A DNA stretch of 64,000 nt from Chitinophaga qingshengii (GTDB taxonomy: Bacteria > Bacteroidota > Bacteroidia > Chitinophagales > Chitinophagaceae). Positions within the stretch are counted from its first letter, which is position 1. Each line of letters starts with the position of its first letter. Below, piece by piece: positions 16,850 to 26,543 of this stretch. The position numbers and the translations under genes were made by a program. The stretch covers positions 371,075 to 435,074 of the forward strand of contig NZ_JACVFC010000006.1 of the NCBI RefSeq assembly GCF_014529935.1, in the 5' to 3' direction. The notes under the pieces were generated by a model. That model searched no databases, was not told the origin of the DNA, and saw only the letters and a program-made list of their open reading frames with translations.

Positions 16850-17551
16850 ATGATTATCATTGGCGATCTCCACGGTGGTTACCCCGAATTACTTTCCAGG
16901 ATCAAAAAGTTCAAACTGGAAGATACCGCCTTTATCCAGGTAGGCGATTGGGGGCTGGGCTTCCAGCCAGTAGCAGACGATCTGAAAACCCTCTCGCAAA
17001 TAGATACGTTCATGCGTGACCGTGGCAACCAACTATACATCATCAGGGGCAACCACGACAATAAATGGTTCTGGGACAATAGCCATTCCTTTAATCTATC
17101 TAACGTCAAGCTGGTAAAGGACTATACAGTGCTAGAAATAAACCGGCAGCGGGTATTGTTTGTTGGCGGCGGTATTTCTATAGACCGGATCAACCGGACC
17201 ACCGGCAAAAGTTACTGGCCTGATGAAGTAGTGGCATACGATGAAACATTGTTAACCTATGCCTGTCAGGATGGTATAGACATTGTTGTCAGTCACATCG
17301 CTCCCCAGGAAGCATGGCCCTATGCGTACAATCCGTTGGTGGAGCATTTTATTGTAAAGGAAATGGCGGCAGGCAGAGATCTCCTGGCTGAACTTGAAAA
17401 TGAGCGGCAGCTAATGAGCAACATTTATCACCAGGCTGCCGCTGCGGGATGCAAAACGTGGTACTATGGCCATTATCATGAATCCCATACAGAAGAGAAA
17501 GATGGTATCACTTTCAGATGTGTGTCCATCATGGAATTGTATGAGGCGTAA
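16850..17551 (+). CDS. Calcineurin-like metallophosphoesterase
   Basis: This 233-residue protein has the full set of metallophosphoesterase motifs: GDLHG at 5-9, GDWG at 33-36, GNHD at 67-70, VSHIAP in the middle and GHYHES near 208. These residues bind the two metal ions and the phosphate. There is no signal peptide, so it acts in the cytoplasm. Related enzymes cut phosphodiesters, phosphoproteins or dinucleoside polyphosphates; the substrate is not evident. It is monocistronic and convergent with the SDR gene, 4 bp apart. Confidence 0.88.
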   Translation: MIIIGDLHGGYPELLSRIKKFKLEDTAFIQVGDWGLGFQPVADDLKTLSQIDTFMRDRGNQLYIIRGNHDNKWFWDNSHSFNLSNVKLVKDYTVLEINRQRVLFVGGGISIDRINRTTGKSYWPDEVVAYDETLLTYACQDGIDIVVSHIAPQEAWPYAYNPLVEHFIVKEMAAGRDLLAELENERQLMSNIYHQAAAAGCKTWYYGHYHESHTEEKDGITFRCVSIMELYEA

Positions 17552-17555
17552 TACC

Positions 17556-18158
17556 CTACGCATACGCCTTAATAATCTTCCCATTCACCGCCCCTTCCAC
17601 GCTCAGCAAATAAGCATTCACCACTTTCTCCATGGGAACGAGGTTATATCCCGGAAAAAGGGCGCCATAGCGCTCCTGGCTGTCGGCTACCAGTCCGGGA
17701 CTGATCACATTAATACGCTGGTCCTTTTTCAGTTCCTGGGAGGCACCGAGTACAAAGCTGTTTACCGCGCCGTTGATCATTGCCACAGAGGTACCGTTTT
17801 TGGCGGGGTGTTCTGCTGCTATCCCGGATGTTAACGTAAAAGAGCCTCCTTCGGAGAGATAATCTTTTCCAATCAGCACGAGGTTCACCTGTCCGAGTAA
17901 TTTGCCCTGGATGCCTGTTGTCAGGTGATGTTGCCGCATGGTGGCGAAATCGCCGTAGTAACCGGTACCGGCGGTGCAAATACAAGCATCTGCCGTCTTC
18001 AGTTCCTGGAACATTTTTTCGATAGATGTTTCGGAAGTGATGTCCACGCGGAGATCGCCGCTATTACGACCCGCGATGATCACTTCATGCTTTGGCAGGA
18101 GTGCCGCTGCTACTTTTCGGCCGATAGTGCCCTGACCACCGATCAATATTATTTTCAT
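17556..18158 (-). CDS. Short-chain dehydrogenase/reductase, atypical active site
   Basis: This 200-residue protein has an N-terminal Rossmann motif GGQGTIGR (7-14) and ends VEGAVNGKIIKAYA, typical of short SDR proteins. Where the usual catalytic Tyr-xxx-Lys should be, the sequence is TSVAMINGAVNSF, so neither Tyr nor Lys is present; the upstream Ser (LTSGIAAEH) is kept. Similar short proteins are annotated as SDRs in many genomes and may have a different mechanism. A perfect -7-type box (TAATTTTG) is 21 bp upstream of the start codon. The AraC-type gene is just upstream on the same strand. Confidence 0.82.
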   Translation of the reverse strand: MKIILIGGQGTIGRKVAAALLPKHEVIIAGRNSGDLRVDITSETSIEKMFQELKTADACICTAGTGYYGDFATMRQHHLTTGIQGKLLGQVNLVLIGKDYLSEGGSFTLTSGIAAEHPAKNGTSVAMINGAVNSFVLGASQELKKDQRINVISPGLVADSQERYGALFPGYNLVPMEKVVNAYLLSVEGAVNGKIIKAYA

Positions 18159-18220
18159 GTTAGCTGATTTTTATAACACAAAATTATTGACGGCGGCTTC
18201 GGCGGGATAGTCAGGATGGC

Positions 18221-19087
18221 TCAATCTATCGTCATTTCGGCTCGTAATGTCTGAGGGGTATGTCCGTATTTCTTTTTGAAGATGCGGATAAAGTGGGAGG
18301 GGTTATCATAACCGCATTGGCTGGCGATCTCGCCTACGGGTAGCATGGTATTGCCCAGCAACAGGTGTGCCTGTTGCAAACGTTGTTCATTGATCCACTG
18401 CCGGGGAGGCATGTTGTAGATACGCTGGAAATCGCGTTTAAAAGTAGCGAGGCTCCGGTTCGTCAGGCTGGCCAGGTCTTCCAGGGTAACGGGCTGTAAC
18501 AGATACCGGCGAACGATGTCTTCCAGGTCTTCCGGCTCAGTGCTGATGGCGGTGGTGATAAAGTCCACCACTTCGCGTTGATGCGTTCCATTCATCAGTA
18601 ACAGCAGTATCTCCTTTTGTTTCATGGCCAGCAACTGATCGGTATATAGCACGGGTTGATCGAAATACAGGCGCAGTTGTGTTTTGAAAGCCCGTATCAG
18701 CCCGTTACCGGCAAATACCATACAAGGCTCCGTAGCAGATGATTGGCTGCGATGAAAGAAAGGTTCAGCGGCGATTGCCCGCAACAATTTCATTGGTAAA
18801 AACAACATCAGAGCTTCGAAGCTCAGGCCTTCTTCTATATATTCCGCCATCACGTATATCCCTTTCCTGAGCAGTATCACGGTATCCGGTCCGGCTTCTA
18901 CCGTTTTACCCGGCAGGTGCAGTAATTTTATCCCTTTTGTTACAAAGATGAGCATGTGTTGCGTCAGGAGAACGGTATTTTTACCGGCCTTGGTTTCCTG
19001 TTTCAGCCGGGCGAATATTTCGCCATTGCCGGTGAGGAAAAAAGGATCGGAAACGGGAGCGGATATGGGTGGGAAACGGAGGAACAT
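18221..19087 (-). CDS. AraC-family transcriptional regulator
   Basis: This 288-residue protein has an N-terminal cupin-like sensory domain and a C-terminal AraC HTH pair at about 195-285 (VTLEDLASLTNRSLATFKRD and PVGEIASQCGYDNPSHFIRI). I chose the ATG at 19085-19087; a TTG six codons upstream is less likely. It lies 62 bp upstream of the SDR gene on the same strand, so it probably controls that gene. A terminator separates it from susD of operon 2. Confidence 0.88.
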   Translation of the reverse strand: MFLRFPPISAPVSDPFFLTGNGEIFARLKQETKAGKNTVLLTQHMLIFVTKGIKLLHLPGKTVEAGPDTVILLRKGIYVMAEYIEEGLSFEALMLFLPMKLLRAIAAEPFFHRSQSSATEPCMVFAGNGLIRAFKTQLRLYFDQPVLYTDQLLAMKQKEILLLLMNGTHQREVVDFITTAISTEPEDLEDIVRRYLLQPVTLEDLASLTNRSLATFKRDFQRIYNMPPRQWINEQRLQQAHLLLGNTMLPVGEIASQCGYDNPSHFIRIFKKKYGHTPQTLRAEMTID

Positions 19088-19124
19088 AATACCCGAATTT
19101 ACCAATATATTTTACACGCACAAA

Positions 19125-19153
19125 AAAGCCCCCGGCTCATCACCGGGGGCTTT
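19125..19153. terminator. Bidirectional intrinsic terminator after susD of operon 2
   Basis: Perfect 11-bp stem (19125-19135 with 19143-19153), loop of 7 bases, with a run of six A on the left, so the minus-strand transcript ends in a U-tract. It closes the metalloprotease-SusC-SusD operon. Confidence 0.85.
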
Positions 19154-19176
19154 CTTTTATCCTATAACCTTCACCG

Positions 19177-20511
19177 TTAATCCGCCAACGCCGGATTATT
19201 AGCAATAGCATCTGATGGTATCCGGATAGTATACCGCGGATCACCGGCCTGCAACGTGCCGGTCTGTCCTTTGATACTGTGCACTATCTGCGGTTGTGTT
19301 GTTCTGCGCAGATCGAACCAGCGATGCCCTTCAAAAGCCAGCTCCCGGAAACGTTCATCCTGGATTTCTTTCTGCAGGTCATTGCCGCTGAGTGTCGACA
19401 GGCGGATCACTTCTGCCTGATAGAACACCGGTGTAAGGCGGTTCTTCTTCAATTCATTCAGATAATTTCTGGCCTGGTCTTCCTGGTTCAGGTGAGCTGC
19501 CGCTTCTGCTGCGATCAGGTACATTTCCGCCACCCGGAATGATTGCCGGAAGTTGTTATTGCCGGAAGTTTTAAGAATGATATTGTTTTGCTTACTGTCT
19601 TTCCCGTAGAAAATTTTCAGTCGCAGATCGCCGGTGGGATTGTACATTGCATACAGCTGATCTGATACCAGGGCGCCCTGGAAAGCAGTAGTGCTGTAGG
19701 CTTGCTCAAACGCCTGGATAGACTCCGGGGAATTATACATCGTTGGCAAGCTGGTGGATTTGTTGAAGTCTATCAGGGTAGACTTCTTTTCCAGTACTGC
19801 TTTAGCGTTAGCCAGCGATTTTTCCCATTGGTGGGTGTAGAGATACACCCGTGCGGCAAACGCCTGGCCGGCCAGCTTCGTAAACCGGAAAGAGGTGATC
19901 GTTTCAAACTGCTCCACATTGATCAACGCCTGACCGGCTTCTATATCGGCAATAATCTGATCAAAGGTTTCTTTGACGGTATTGCGCGGACCGGCCTTTT
20001 CCAGATCTACTTTCGTAATAACCGGCACCGCTTTATCGATAGCGGCTGTTGCTTCGTTGTATGGCTTACCGTACAGGTTCACCAGGTTGAAGTGGGCATA
20101 TGCCCTGATGAAGAATGCTTCTCCGGCCAACTGGTTCTTCTGTTCCTGGCTCCCCTCGCTGGCGCCGCCTACGGCATCAATGATATGATTGGCATAAAAT
20201 ATCTGCTCATAATTTGCCCGCCAGTTATAGGTGGAAGTGACAGTGCCGCTATTTTCATTCCAGAAATAATTGGGTTTCAATTGATTCACATCGCCGGAAC
20301 GGCTTTCATTCATTTTTATTTCATCGCCACGGTAAGAGGCCAGTCCTTTGTCAAGGGTAGTGATCAGATAGGCGGCATCCAGTTCCTTACGGAAATCGTC
20401 CACCGTAGTAGGAACCACTCTTCCTACCGGTACAATATCCAGGTATTTTTTACAGGAGGAGAAAGCAGTCATGGCTGCGATCAGTCCGGTGGTATATATT
20501 ACTTTACGCAT
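19177..20511 (-). CDS. SusD/RagB-family outer-membrane lipoprotein (operon 2)
   Basis: This 444-residue protein has a lipoprotein signal ending FSSC (Cys as the lipidated residue), then KKYLDIVPVGRVVPTTVDDF, the usual SusD opening. It has TPR-like helices (FFIRAYAHFNLVNLYGKPY) and the C-terminal ERFRELAFEGHRWFDLRR motif. At 444 residues it is on the short side for the family. It starts 11 bp after susC. Because the first gene of the operon is a secreted protease and no glycosidase is nearby, peptides or a protein-linked substrate are possible ligands. Confidence 0.94.
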   Translation of the reverse strand: MRKVIYTTGLIAAMTAFSSCKKYLDIVPVGRVVPTTVDDFRKELDAAYLITTLDKGLASYRGDEIKMNESRSGDVNQLKPNYFWNENSGTVTSTYNWRANYEQIFYANHIIDAVGGASEGSQEQKNQLAGEAFFIRAYAHFNLVNLYGKPYNEATAAIDKAVPVITKVDLEKAGPRNTVKETFDQIIADIEAGQALINVEQFETITSFRFTKLAGQAFAARVYLYTHQWEKSLANAKAVLEKKSTLIDFNKSTSLPTMYNSPESIQAFEQAYSTTAFQGALVSDQLYAMYNPTGDLRLKIFYGKDSKQNNIILKTSGNNNFRQSFRVAEMYLIAAEAAAHLNQEDQARNYLNELKKNRLTPVFYQAEVIRLSTLSGNDLQKEIQDERFRELAFEGHRWFDLRRTTQPQIVHSIKGQTGTLQAGDPRYTIRIPSDAIANNPALAD

Positions 20512-20522
20512 GAGTTACTGTT

Positions 20523-23500
20523 TTAGAAGGTAGCATTCAAGCCAATGGTAAATGTTTTGGGGATAGGCTGTGCATAGATGTTACCCATTGTTTCCGGGTC
20601 CATATAGCCGCTATAGTCAGGTCCAAATACAAACGGATTGCGTACTTCACCGGTTACTTTCAGCCCTTTCAGACGGATACGGTTGCATACATCTTCCGGC
20701 AGACGGTAACCCAGGGTGATATTCCGTACACGCACATATCCTGCGTCGCGGATCCACATACCCAGACGGCCGTACTGATAACTCTTGTCCTGCAGCCAGT
20801 GTCCCAGCAACCGCACATCTTCCGGTGTTTGAGGGCCGTCGCCAAACAGGCCCGGGTATTTTGCCTGGGTGTGGGAAGGTGTCCAGCGATCCAGTATGTC
20901 CGTAGTGGTATTGGCGCCACGATCGAAAAAGAACGGATCGAATGGCGGTTGCGCCACTACTTTCTGCCCCAGGTTAAACAGCAGGCCTATAGACAGATCA
21001 AACCGTTTGTAGGTGAAGCTATTGGTCAGACCACCGGTATACAGCGGATCTGAGTTACCCATGTTGCGGAACAAGGCCCGCTGTTCCTCATTGGACAATT
21101 CTGAATACGGGAACAGACCACCCAGGTCCGGATCTCCGGCGAAATCATCTTTCAGCTTCAGCAGTTCGGATAAGGTTTCTACTTTACCATTGTGGTTCAC
21201 GAGAATCATACCATGCTCGTTAATGCCGGCATAGTCAATACCCCAGATAGTGCCGGTAGGATGGCCTTCCCTGGAAGGGAAATAGGCATTATCCGCCAGC
21301 GTTTCCCGCAATACGGTGTTTTTGTTATAGGAGAAATTAAAATCGGTCGTCCAGCGGAAGTCTTTACGGGTGATATTCCGGGTGCTTACACTGACTTCCA
21401 CGCCGGAGTTACGCATTTCGGCCCAGTTAACAGCCATATTCTGGAAACCGGTTTCCAATGCCAACGCATATACGTTGATCAGGTCTTTACCATGACGATC
21501 ATAGTAATCGGCTGTGATACTGATCCTGTTTTTCAGGAAGCTCAGGTCGATACCGATGTTTTTGTTGATGGTTTTTTCCCAGCGCAGCTTGGCATTGGGA
21601 GGCGTCCCTATCTTGATGACCTGCATAGGATCACCCGGCAGAATGTTTACATTATAGTAGTTACCCATTACGAAAGGCGACGTATTTTTATCTACGTTAC
21701 CCTGTAAACCATAAGAAGCACGCACATTCAGGTTGTTGATAAATCCTACGTTACGCATGAAAGGTTCTTCCATCACCCGCCATAAACCGCTCACAGACCA
21801 CAGGGGCAGGTATTTGTATTTCGGATCTACACCAAACAGATCGGAACCATCGAAACGGATACTGGCGCCCAGGGTATAACGATTGTTTAAAGTATAGCTA
21901 CCGGTACCAAAGAATGATACAAACGCATTCTCGGCATAAAGGTTTTTGTTCTGATACAGTTCCCTCGCTTCGTTATCGCTCTGGAATTTAACAGGCTGTG
22001 TAGTCAGCGTCTTCTCATCAAATCCATAACCTGTCACCTCTGTTCTTTTGGTCTTTACTCTTCTCAGTTCATTACCTGCCATGAAGTTGAATTCATGCCG
22101 TTTATTCAAGTTAAAGCTGTATTCCGCCATGGTTTTGAGGGTATACTGCTGCATATGCTGGTTGGTATTGGTGATCACACCACCTTTTGGCAGAAACGTG
22201 CTCTGTATACCTGTCACCGGGTCGCGGCGCACATTCTGGTCCTTCAGCAGGCGGGTCAGATAGGTATTTTCCAGGGCATACATTTCGCCGGTAGATACAT
22301 CCGACTGAATACCCAGCTGGGAGCTGATACGCAAACGTGGTATCAGCTCGTAGTCCAGCTTGAAGTTGGTATTCACGGATTGTGTCTTCAGTGTATTGCT
22401 TGTATTCTTACGTTCTTCCAGCAGGTTAAAGTCCACCACGTTCCTGTCACCACCGATATTTCTATCATACACATAATTACCATTATCGTCCAGCACCGGC
22501 AAATAAGGATTCGCCAGGCGGGAATATTTACCGGGGTTGGTGTTGCCGGCACGGTTAGCATTATAGGAAGTCTGGCTGCGTTGATTAGCGAAGATACCGG
22601 CAGAGAATTTCAGTTTATCGGTAAGGTCATAATCTGTTTTCAGCGTGATGTTATAACGGTTAGCGCCGGTACCAATGGTAGCGCCTTTTTCGTCGTAGTA
22701 ACCACCGCTGAAATAATAGGCGGATTTATCACCGCCACCGGACACGCTTACACTGTGTTCCTGTGTGAAGGCGCTGCGGTAAATCAGGTCGTTCCAGTTG
22801 GTGTTGATCCCTCTCAGTGCATTAATTTCGTTGCGGGCGGCCGCATCGATACCATCAAACCCTTTAGTGGACAGCTCTTCCGCTGTTATATTGTATTTGC
22901 GCAGGATACGGGACACGCCGCCGTTATTGGCGCCGAAAGAAAAGTCGGATGTAAACAGGTCCAGCTCCAGGTTTACTTTCTGATCGCTGTTCATCAGGTT
23001 TAAACGACCGAGATCAGGCTTTTGCGTGAAGGTGAAGTTATTGCGATAGTTCACACTCAGCCGCTCACTTTTCCTACCGGACTTAGTGGTGATCACGATT
23101 ACGCCGTTGGCCGCGCGGGCGCCGTAGATAGCCGTCGCTGCCGCATCTTTCAGCACTGTGATGCTTTCGATATCAGCAGGGCTGTAACCGGCGATAGCAG
23201 TAGTATACAACTGATCGATAGATTTGGCATCATCGGCGGTTGGCAGGTTGGTACCTTCAATGGGCAATCCGTCGATGACCCACAGTGGATCCTGTGTACC
23301 TTGCAGGGAAGATGTACCACGGATACGGATCTTCGCAGCCTGACCCGGAGCGCCGGACTGCGGCGTGATAGCCACACCGGAAAGCTGGCCTTGCAACATC
23401 TGCTCTACGCTCATCACACCGGCAACTTCCACTTTATCCATGCTGATCTTATCGACCGCGCCAGTGGATTTATTCTTTTTAATGGTCTGATAACCGGTAA

Positions 23501-23894
23501 ACACAAACTCATTCAGGTTTTTACCCGCGGAAGACAGCGCCACCTTGTAGTTATTGCTGGCAGTAAGGTTCAGCAGTTTGGTTTCGTACCCCATATACCC
23601 GATCGTGAGTTGTTTTACCGACAGGGAATCGGGCAGTTTCAGGGAAAACTCACCCTGTTCATTAGTGATCGCACCGATGCTGATGTTTTCGATTACATTC
23701 TCCATACCGGTAGCGGTACCGATGGTTTTATTGCTGGCATACACAGACACGCCCGGCAAGGCTTCGCCGGATGTAGCATCCACGACCTTTCCCTTGACGA
23801 TACGCTGCGCGGTTTGCGCCTGCGCCCACCAGGGGGAAAGACACGCTGCCAGCAGCAGGCAAAACACTTTCGCCAGTAACTGATTTTTTTTCAT
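20523..23894 (-). CDS. SusC/RagA-family TonB-dependent transporter without STN domain (operon 2)
   Basis: This 1123-residue protein has a signal peptide (ending WWAQAQ), a carboxypeptidase-D-like domain (about 33-125) and then the plug and barrel. The region before the plug reads LNEFVFTGYQTIKKNKSTGA, differing from the common EVVVVGYG. The first domain also carries an extra stretch of roughly 12 residues (GMENVIENISIG) compared with the usual GT.TD..G.F pattern. There is no STN domain and no sigma/FecR pair, so regulation differs from operons 1 and 3. It starts 33 bp after the metalloprotease gene. Confidence 0.94.
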   Translation of the reverse strand: MKKNQLLAKVFCLLLAACLSPWWAQAQTAQRIVKGKVVDATSGEALPGVSVYASNKTIGTATGMENVIENISIGAITNEQGEFSLKLPDSLSVKQLTIGYMGYETKLLNLTASNNYKVALSSAGKNLNEFVFTGYQTIKKNKSTGAVDKISMDKVEVAGVMSVEQMLQGQLSGVAITPQSGAPGQAAKIRIRGTSSLQGTQDPLWVIDGLPIEGTNLPTADDAKSIDQLYTTAIAGYSPADIESITVLKDAAATAIYGARAANGVIVITTKSGRKSERLSVNYRNNFTFTQKPDLGRLNLMNSDQKVNLELDLFTSDFSFGANNGGVSRILRKYNITAEELSTKGFDGIDAAARNEINALRGINTNWNDLIYRSAFTQEHSVSVSGGGDKSAYYFSGGYYDEKGATIGTGANRYNITLKTDYDLTDKLKFSAGIFANQRSQTSYNANRAGNTNPGKYSRLANPYLPVLDDNGNYVYDRNIGGDRNVVDFNLLEERKNTSNTLKTQSVNTNFKLDYELIPRLRISSQLGIQSDVSTGEMYALENTYLTRLLKDQNVRRDPVTGIQSTFLPKGGVITNTNQHMQQYTLKTMAEYSFNLNKRHEFNFMAGNELRRVKTKRTEVTGYGFDEKTLTTQPVKFQSDNEARELYQNKNLYAENAFVSFFGTGSYTLNNRYTLGASIRFDGSDLFGVDPKYKYLPLWSVSGLWRVMEEPFMRNVGFINNLNVRASYGLQGNVDKNTSPFVMGNYYNVNILPGDPMQVIKIGTPPNAKLRWEKTINKNIGIDLSFLKNRISITADYYDRHGKDLINVYALALETGFQNMAVNWAEMRNSGVEVSVSTRNITRKDFRWTTDFNFSYNKNTVLRETLADNAYFPSREGHPTGTIWGIDYAGINEHGMILVNHNGKVETLSELLKLKDDFAGDPDLGGLFPYSELSNEEQRALFRNMGNSDPLYTGGLTNSFTYKRFDLSIGLLFNLGQKVVAQPPFDPFFFDRGANTTTDILDRWTPSHTQAKYPGLFGDGPQTPEDVRLLGHWLQDKSYQYGRLGMWIRDAGYVRVRNITLGYRLPEDVCNRIRLKGLKVTGEVRNPFVFGPDYSGYMDPETMGNIYAQPIPKTFTIGLNATF

Positions 23895-23927
23895 TGTTGA
23901 CAGATGTACAGGTTGATAATTGATTTT

Positions 23928-26543
23928 TTATTTATTGTTCAAAGCTTGTTGTATACGGATGATCAGATCGTTGTAGTGATCAGCGGTGGCACGGTCGCTG
24001 CTGTTTTTGCGGCTATTGAGCAGTTGCAGCAAACGTATCATCTCCCCACGTTTGGCACTAACGGCGTCAGATACACGATGAATGGAAAAATAATTCAGGT
24101 TGCGGGAAGCGCGTTCTGTTGACTGTGGTTGCGGTTGCAGGGCAAAAGAACAGAAGTTGCTGCTGACAGGTGCTGCAAACTCGTCCTGTAATTTTTTAGC
24201 ATCCGGACGGGCAGCAGATTTATCGACACTTACAATCAGCGCATCTACAAAACCTTTCTGGCTGTTACGCTCGAAGATGTCCAGCGGCTGGCCTTTGATG
24301 GTTTTGGCGAAAATACCGTTGTGCATGTCACGCATCAGATCGGATACTGTATAGGCGTCGGCACCGTTGGCCGCTTCATTTTCCATCATACGGGACAGGC
24401 GTTCGTCGCGCAGCAGGTCGTAGAAGAAATAGGACTGTAACCCTTTCGCATATACAAGGGCGCCGTATTCCATATTACCGACAGGGCTCTCCTTAATCGG
24501 ATAACTTTTAGCGTAGATCTCGTTCTTAAACAGCCATGCCGGGGTGTTAAACACTTCTTCCAGCAGGTATTTCACCGCATCCTGCTGTTTCTTCTTCGGT
24601 ACATGTACGTAGCTGTTTTGTTTTTGACCGAATACAGTCGGCGTTACATAGATACCCCCTACATTGGCCATTACATGGTAACCATACTGATTCCACTGAC
24701 CGATAGCGCTGTTGAGCATTTTACCAGCTTCATCGTAGGTATGGCCTTCTTCACGGGTCCAGTTGAGGATCTGTGGTACAATACGTTTCAGGTTTTGCAG
24801 GCCATAGCGGCTGGCTTTCACCGCGTCGTTACCCAGGTCTTCTATCTGGGCGCGCGGATCAATGGCATCACGAATATCCTGTTGTTCGCCGAAAGCGTAA
24901 AGCGGGTCATTTTCGTGTGCGCGTAACTGTTTGTTCAGTTCCGGCAGTTCCTCATGCGGGTTTTTACCGGTATAACGATAAGCCCAACCGATAGCGAACT
25001 TATCGTACACGCCAATGGCAGGTGTGATCTGGGTAACGTTATCGCCCGGTTGCGCTACATAGTTAAAGCGGGCATAGTCCATGATAGACGGCGCCGTACC
25101 ACCCATGCGGGAAGTAAACTCCGGAGAACGCAGCGAGTCCACATCAAAGGCGTAAGAGCTTCCCATATTATGCTGCAACCCTAAAGTATGGCCCACTTCA
25201 TGGCTGGATACAAAACGGATGGCGTGGCCCATCAGCGAATCGCTGAAGTGGTTGCCCCGGGCTCTCGGATCGATGGCGCCTGTCTGGATACGTATCCAGG
25301 AATGCAGGGTGCTCATCACGTTGTGCCACCAGATAATGTCCGCTTCGAGGATCTCACCGGAACGGGGGTCCAGAACAGAGGGTCCCATCGCATTGGCTTT
25401 CGCTGATGCAGCATAGGTCACCACGGAGTAACGGGCATCGTCGGCGTCAAAGTCAGGGTCGTCGGTGGGTGCATCTTTCGCAATAATGGCATTTTTAAAC
25501 CCGGCCGCTTCAAAGGCCTTTTGCCAGTCTTCAATACCGGCTTTGATGTAAGGACGCCATTGTGCAGGCGTACTGGCATCGATATAATAGATGATCTGTT
25601 TTTTGGGTTCCACCAGTTCACCGTTCATATACCGTTGCATATCTTCCGGCTTAGGCTCCAGTCTCCAGCGGGTAATCAGTTCCCGTTGTTCCAGCTTATG
25701 CTGCGCATCGCTGAAATACCAGCGGGGCGTAGTGAAGAGGCCTACCCTTCTGTCGGCGAAGCGGGGCTTCATGGGTTGTTCGCTGAGTAATACCAGGTTG
25801 GTGGTTGTTTCTATGGATACTTCCACGCCGGTGATTTTGGCGGTGAGCTCCGATTTGGCCACTACGTTATCCTGGAAGGATTTGATACCACGGATACGGG
25901 ACAGGTCCTTAATAGGAGAACCTGGCAGTCCCAGTGACTCAAATACGTTGTTGATGCTGTTATTGGAACCGTCGAACAGTTTAGACACATTCACTACAAA
26001 AGCAGTGGTGTCTTTATTATAGGCTTCTATCTTCAGCTGGTCGATCAGGGATGGAATGAAGTTGTCGGCCACTGACTGGGCAATGGCGTTGTTGGCGGGA
26101 ACTTCCAGGAAAGGATTTTGCTTACGCAGGAAAATTTTATTCAGCAGGGTGTCCCTTTCAAAGGTGATGACCATGTTCGCATAGTTCATGCCTTTATTGA
26201 CACCTGCATCGTTGAGCTGTTCGGGAACCTTTGACAGCTTGTTAACCACCAAAATTTGTCTGCCAGCCAGCTTCAGCGGAATCTCGAAGTAGTACTCCGT
26301 TTTTACGCGGTGTACTTTAAACAGCCCATCAACAGTCACCGCATCCGCAGTAATCACCTCTTTGTAAGGTTTCATACCTTTGGTATCGGGTTTCTTTTTG
26401 GTAGTCGTGTCAGCGGCTACAGCAGGCGTTTTTTTGCCGAAAAGCCAGCCATGTTTTTTCTTCGATTGGGCCATTACATCAACGGATGTAAAAAGGGCTA
26501 CGCATGGCAGTAGCCATAACAGTTTCCTGTAGTTAGCGTGCAT
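23928..26543 (-). CDS. Secreted zinc metalloprotease, DUF5117/DUF5118/DUF4953 type
   Basis: This 871-residue protein has a signal peptide (ending DVMAQ), a Lys-rich region, then the large Bacteroidota-specific architecture annotated as DUF5118, DUF5117 and DUF4953. The zinc site is HEVGHTLGLQHN at 448-459, a metzincin-like motif, followed by SIMDYARFNYVAQPGDN. It is the first gene of the operon, 33 bp before susC. Such proteins are exported and common in Chitinophagaceae; physiological substrates are not established. It is a paralogue of the 848-residue protein at 59.3 kb. Confidence 0.9.
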   Translation of the reverse strand: MHANYRKLLWLLPCVALFTSVDVMAQSKKKHGWLFGKKTPAVAADTTTKKKPDTKGMKPYKEVITADAVTVDGLFKVHRVKTEYYFEIPLKLAGRQILVVNKLSKVPEQLNDAGVNKGMNYANMVITFERDTLLNKIFLRKQNPFLEVPANNAIAQSVADNFIPSLIDQLKIEAYNKDTTAFVVNVSKLFDGSNNSINNVFESLGLPGSPIKDLSRIRGIKSFQDNVVAKSELTAKITGVEVSIETTTNLVLLSEQPMKPRFADRRVGLFTTPRWYFSDAQHKLEQRELITRWRLEPKPEDMQRYMNGELVEPKKQIIYYIDASTPAQWRPYIKAGIEDWQKAFEAAGFKNAIIAKDAPTDDPDFDADDARYSVVTYAASAKANAMGPSVLDPRSGEILEADIIWWHNVMSTLHSWIRIQTGAIDPRARGNHFSDSLMGHAIRFVSSHEVGHTLGLQHNMGSSYAFDVDSLRSPEFTSRMGGTAPSIMDYARFNYVAQPGDNVTQITPAIGVYDKFAIGWAYRYTGKNPHEELPELNKQLRAHENDPLYAFGEQQDIRDAIDPRAQIEDLGNDAVKASRYGLQNLKRIVPQILNWTREEGHTYDEAGKMLNSAIGQWNQYGYHVMANVGGIYVTPTVFGQKQNSYVHVPKKKQQDAVKYLLEEVFNTPAWLFKNEIYAKSYPIKESPVGNMEYGALVYAKGLQSYFFYDLLRDERLSRMMENEAANGADAYTVSDLMRDMHNGIFAKTIKGQPLDIFERNSQKGFVDALIVSVDKSAARPDAKKLQDEFAAPVSSNFCSFALQPQPQSTERASRNLNYFSIHRVSDAVSAKRGEMIRLLQLLNSRKNSSDRATADHYNDLIIRIQQALNNK

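Noticed and set aside
22095..23003. 302-codon open frame antisense to SusC of operon 2
   Set aside because: Shadow of a well-supported transporter gene; no domain and no promoter.
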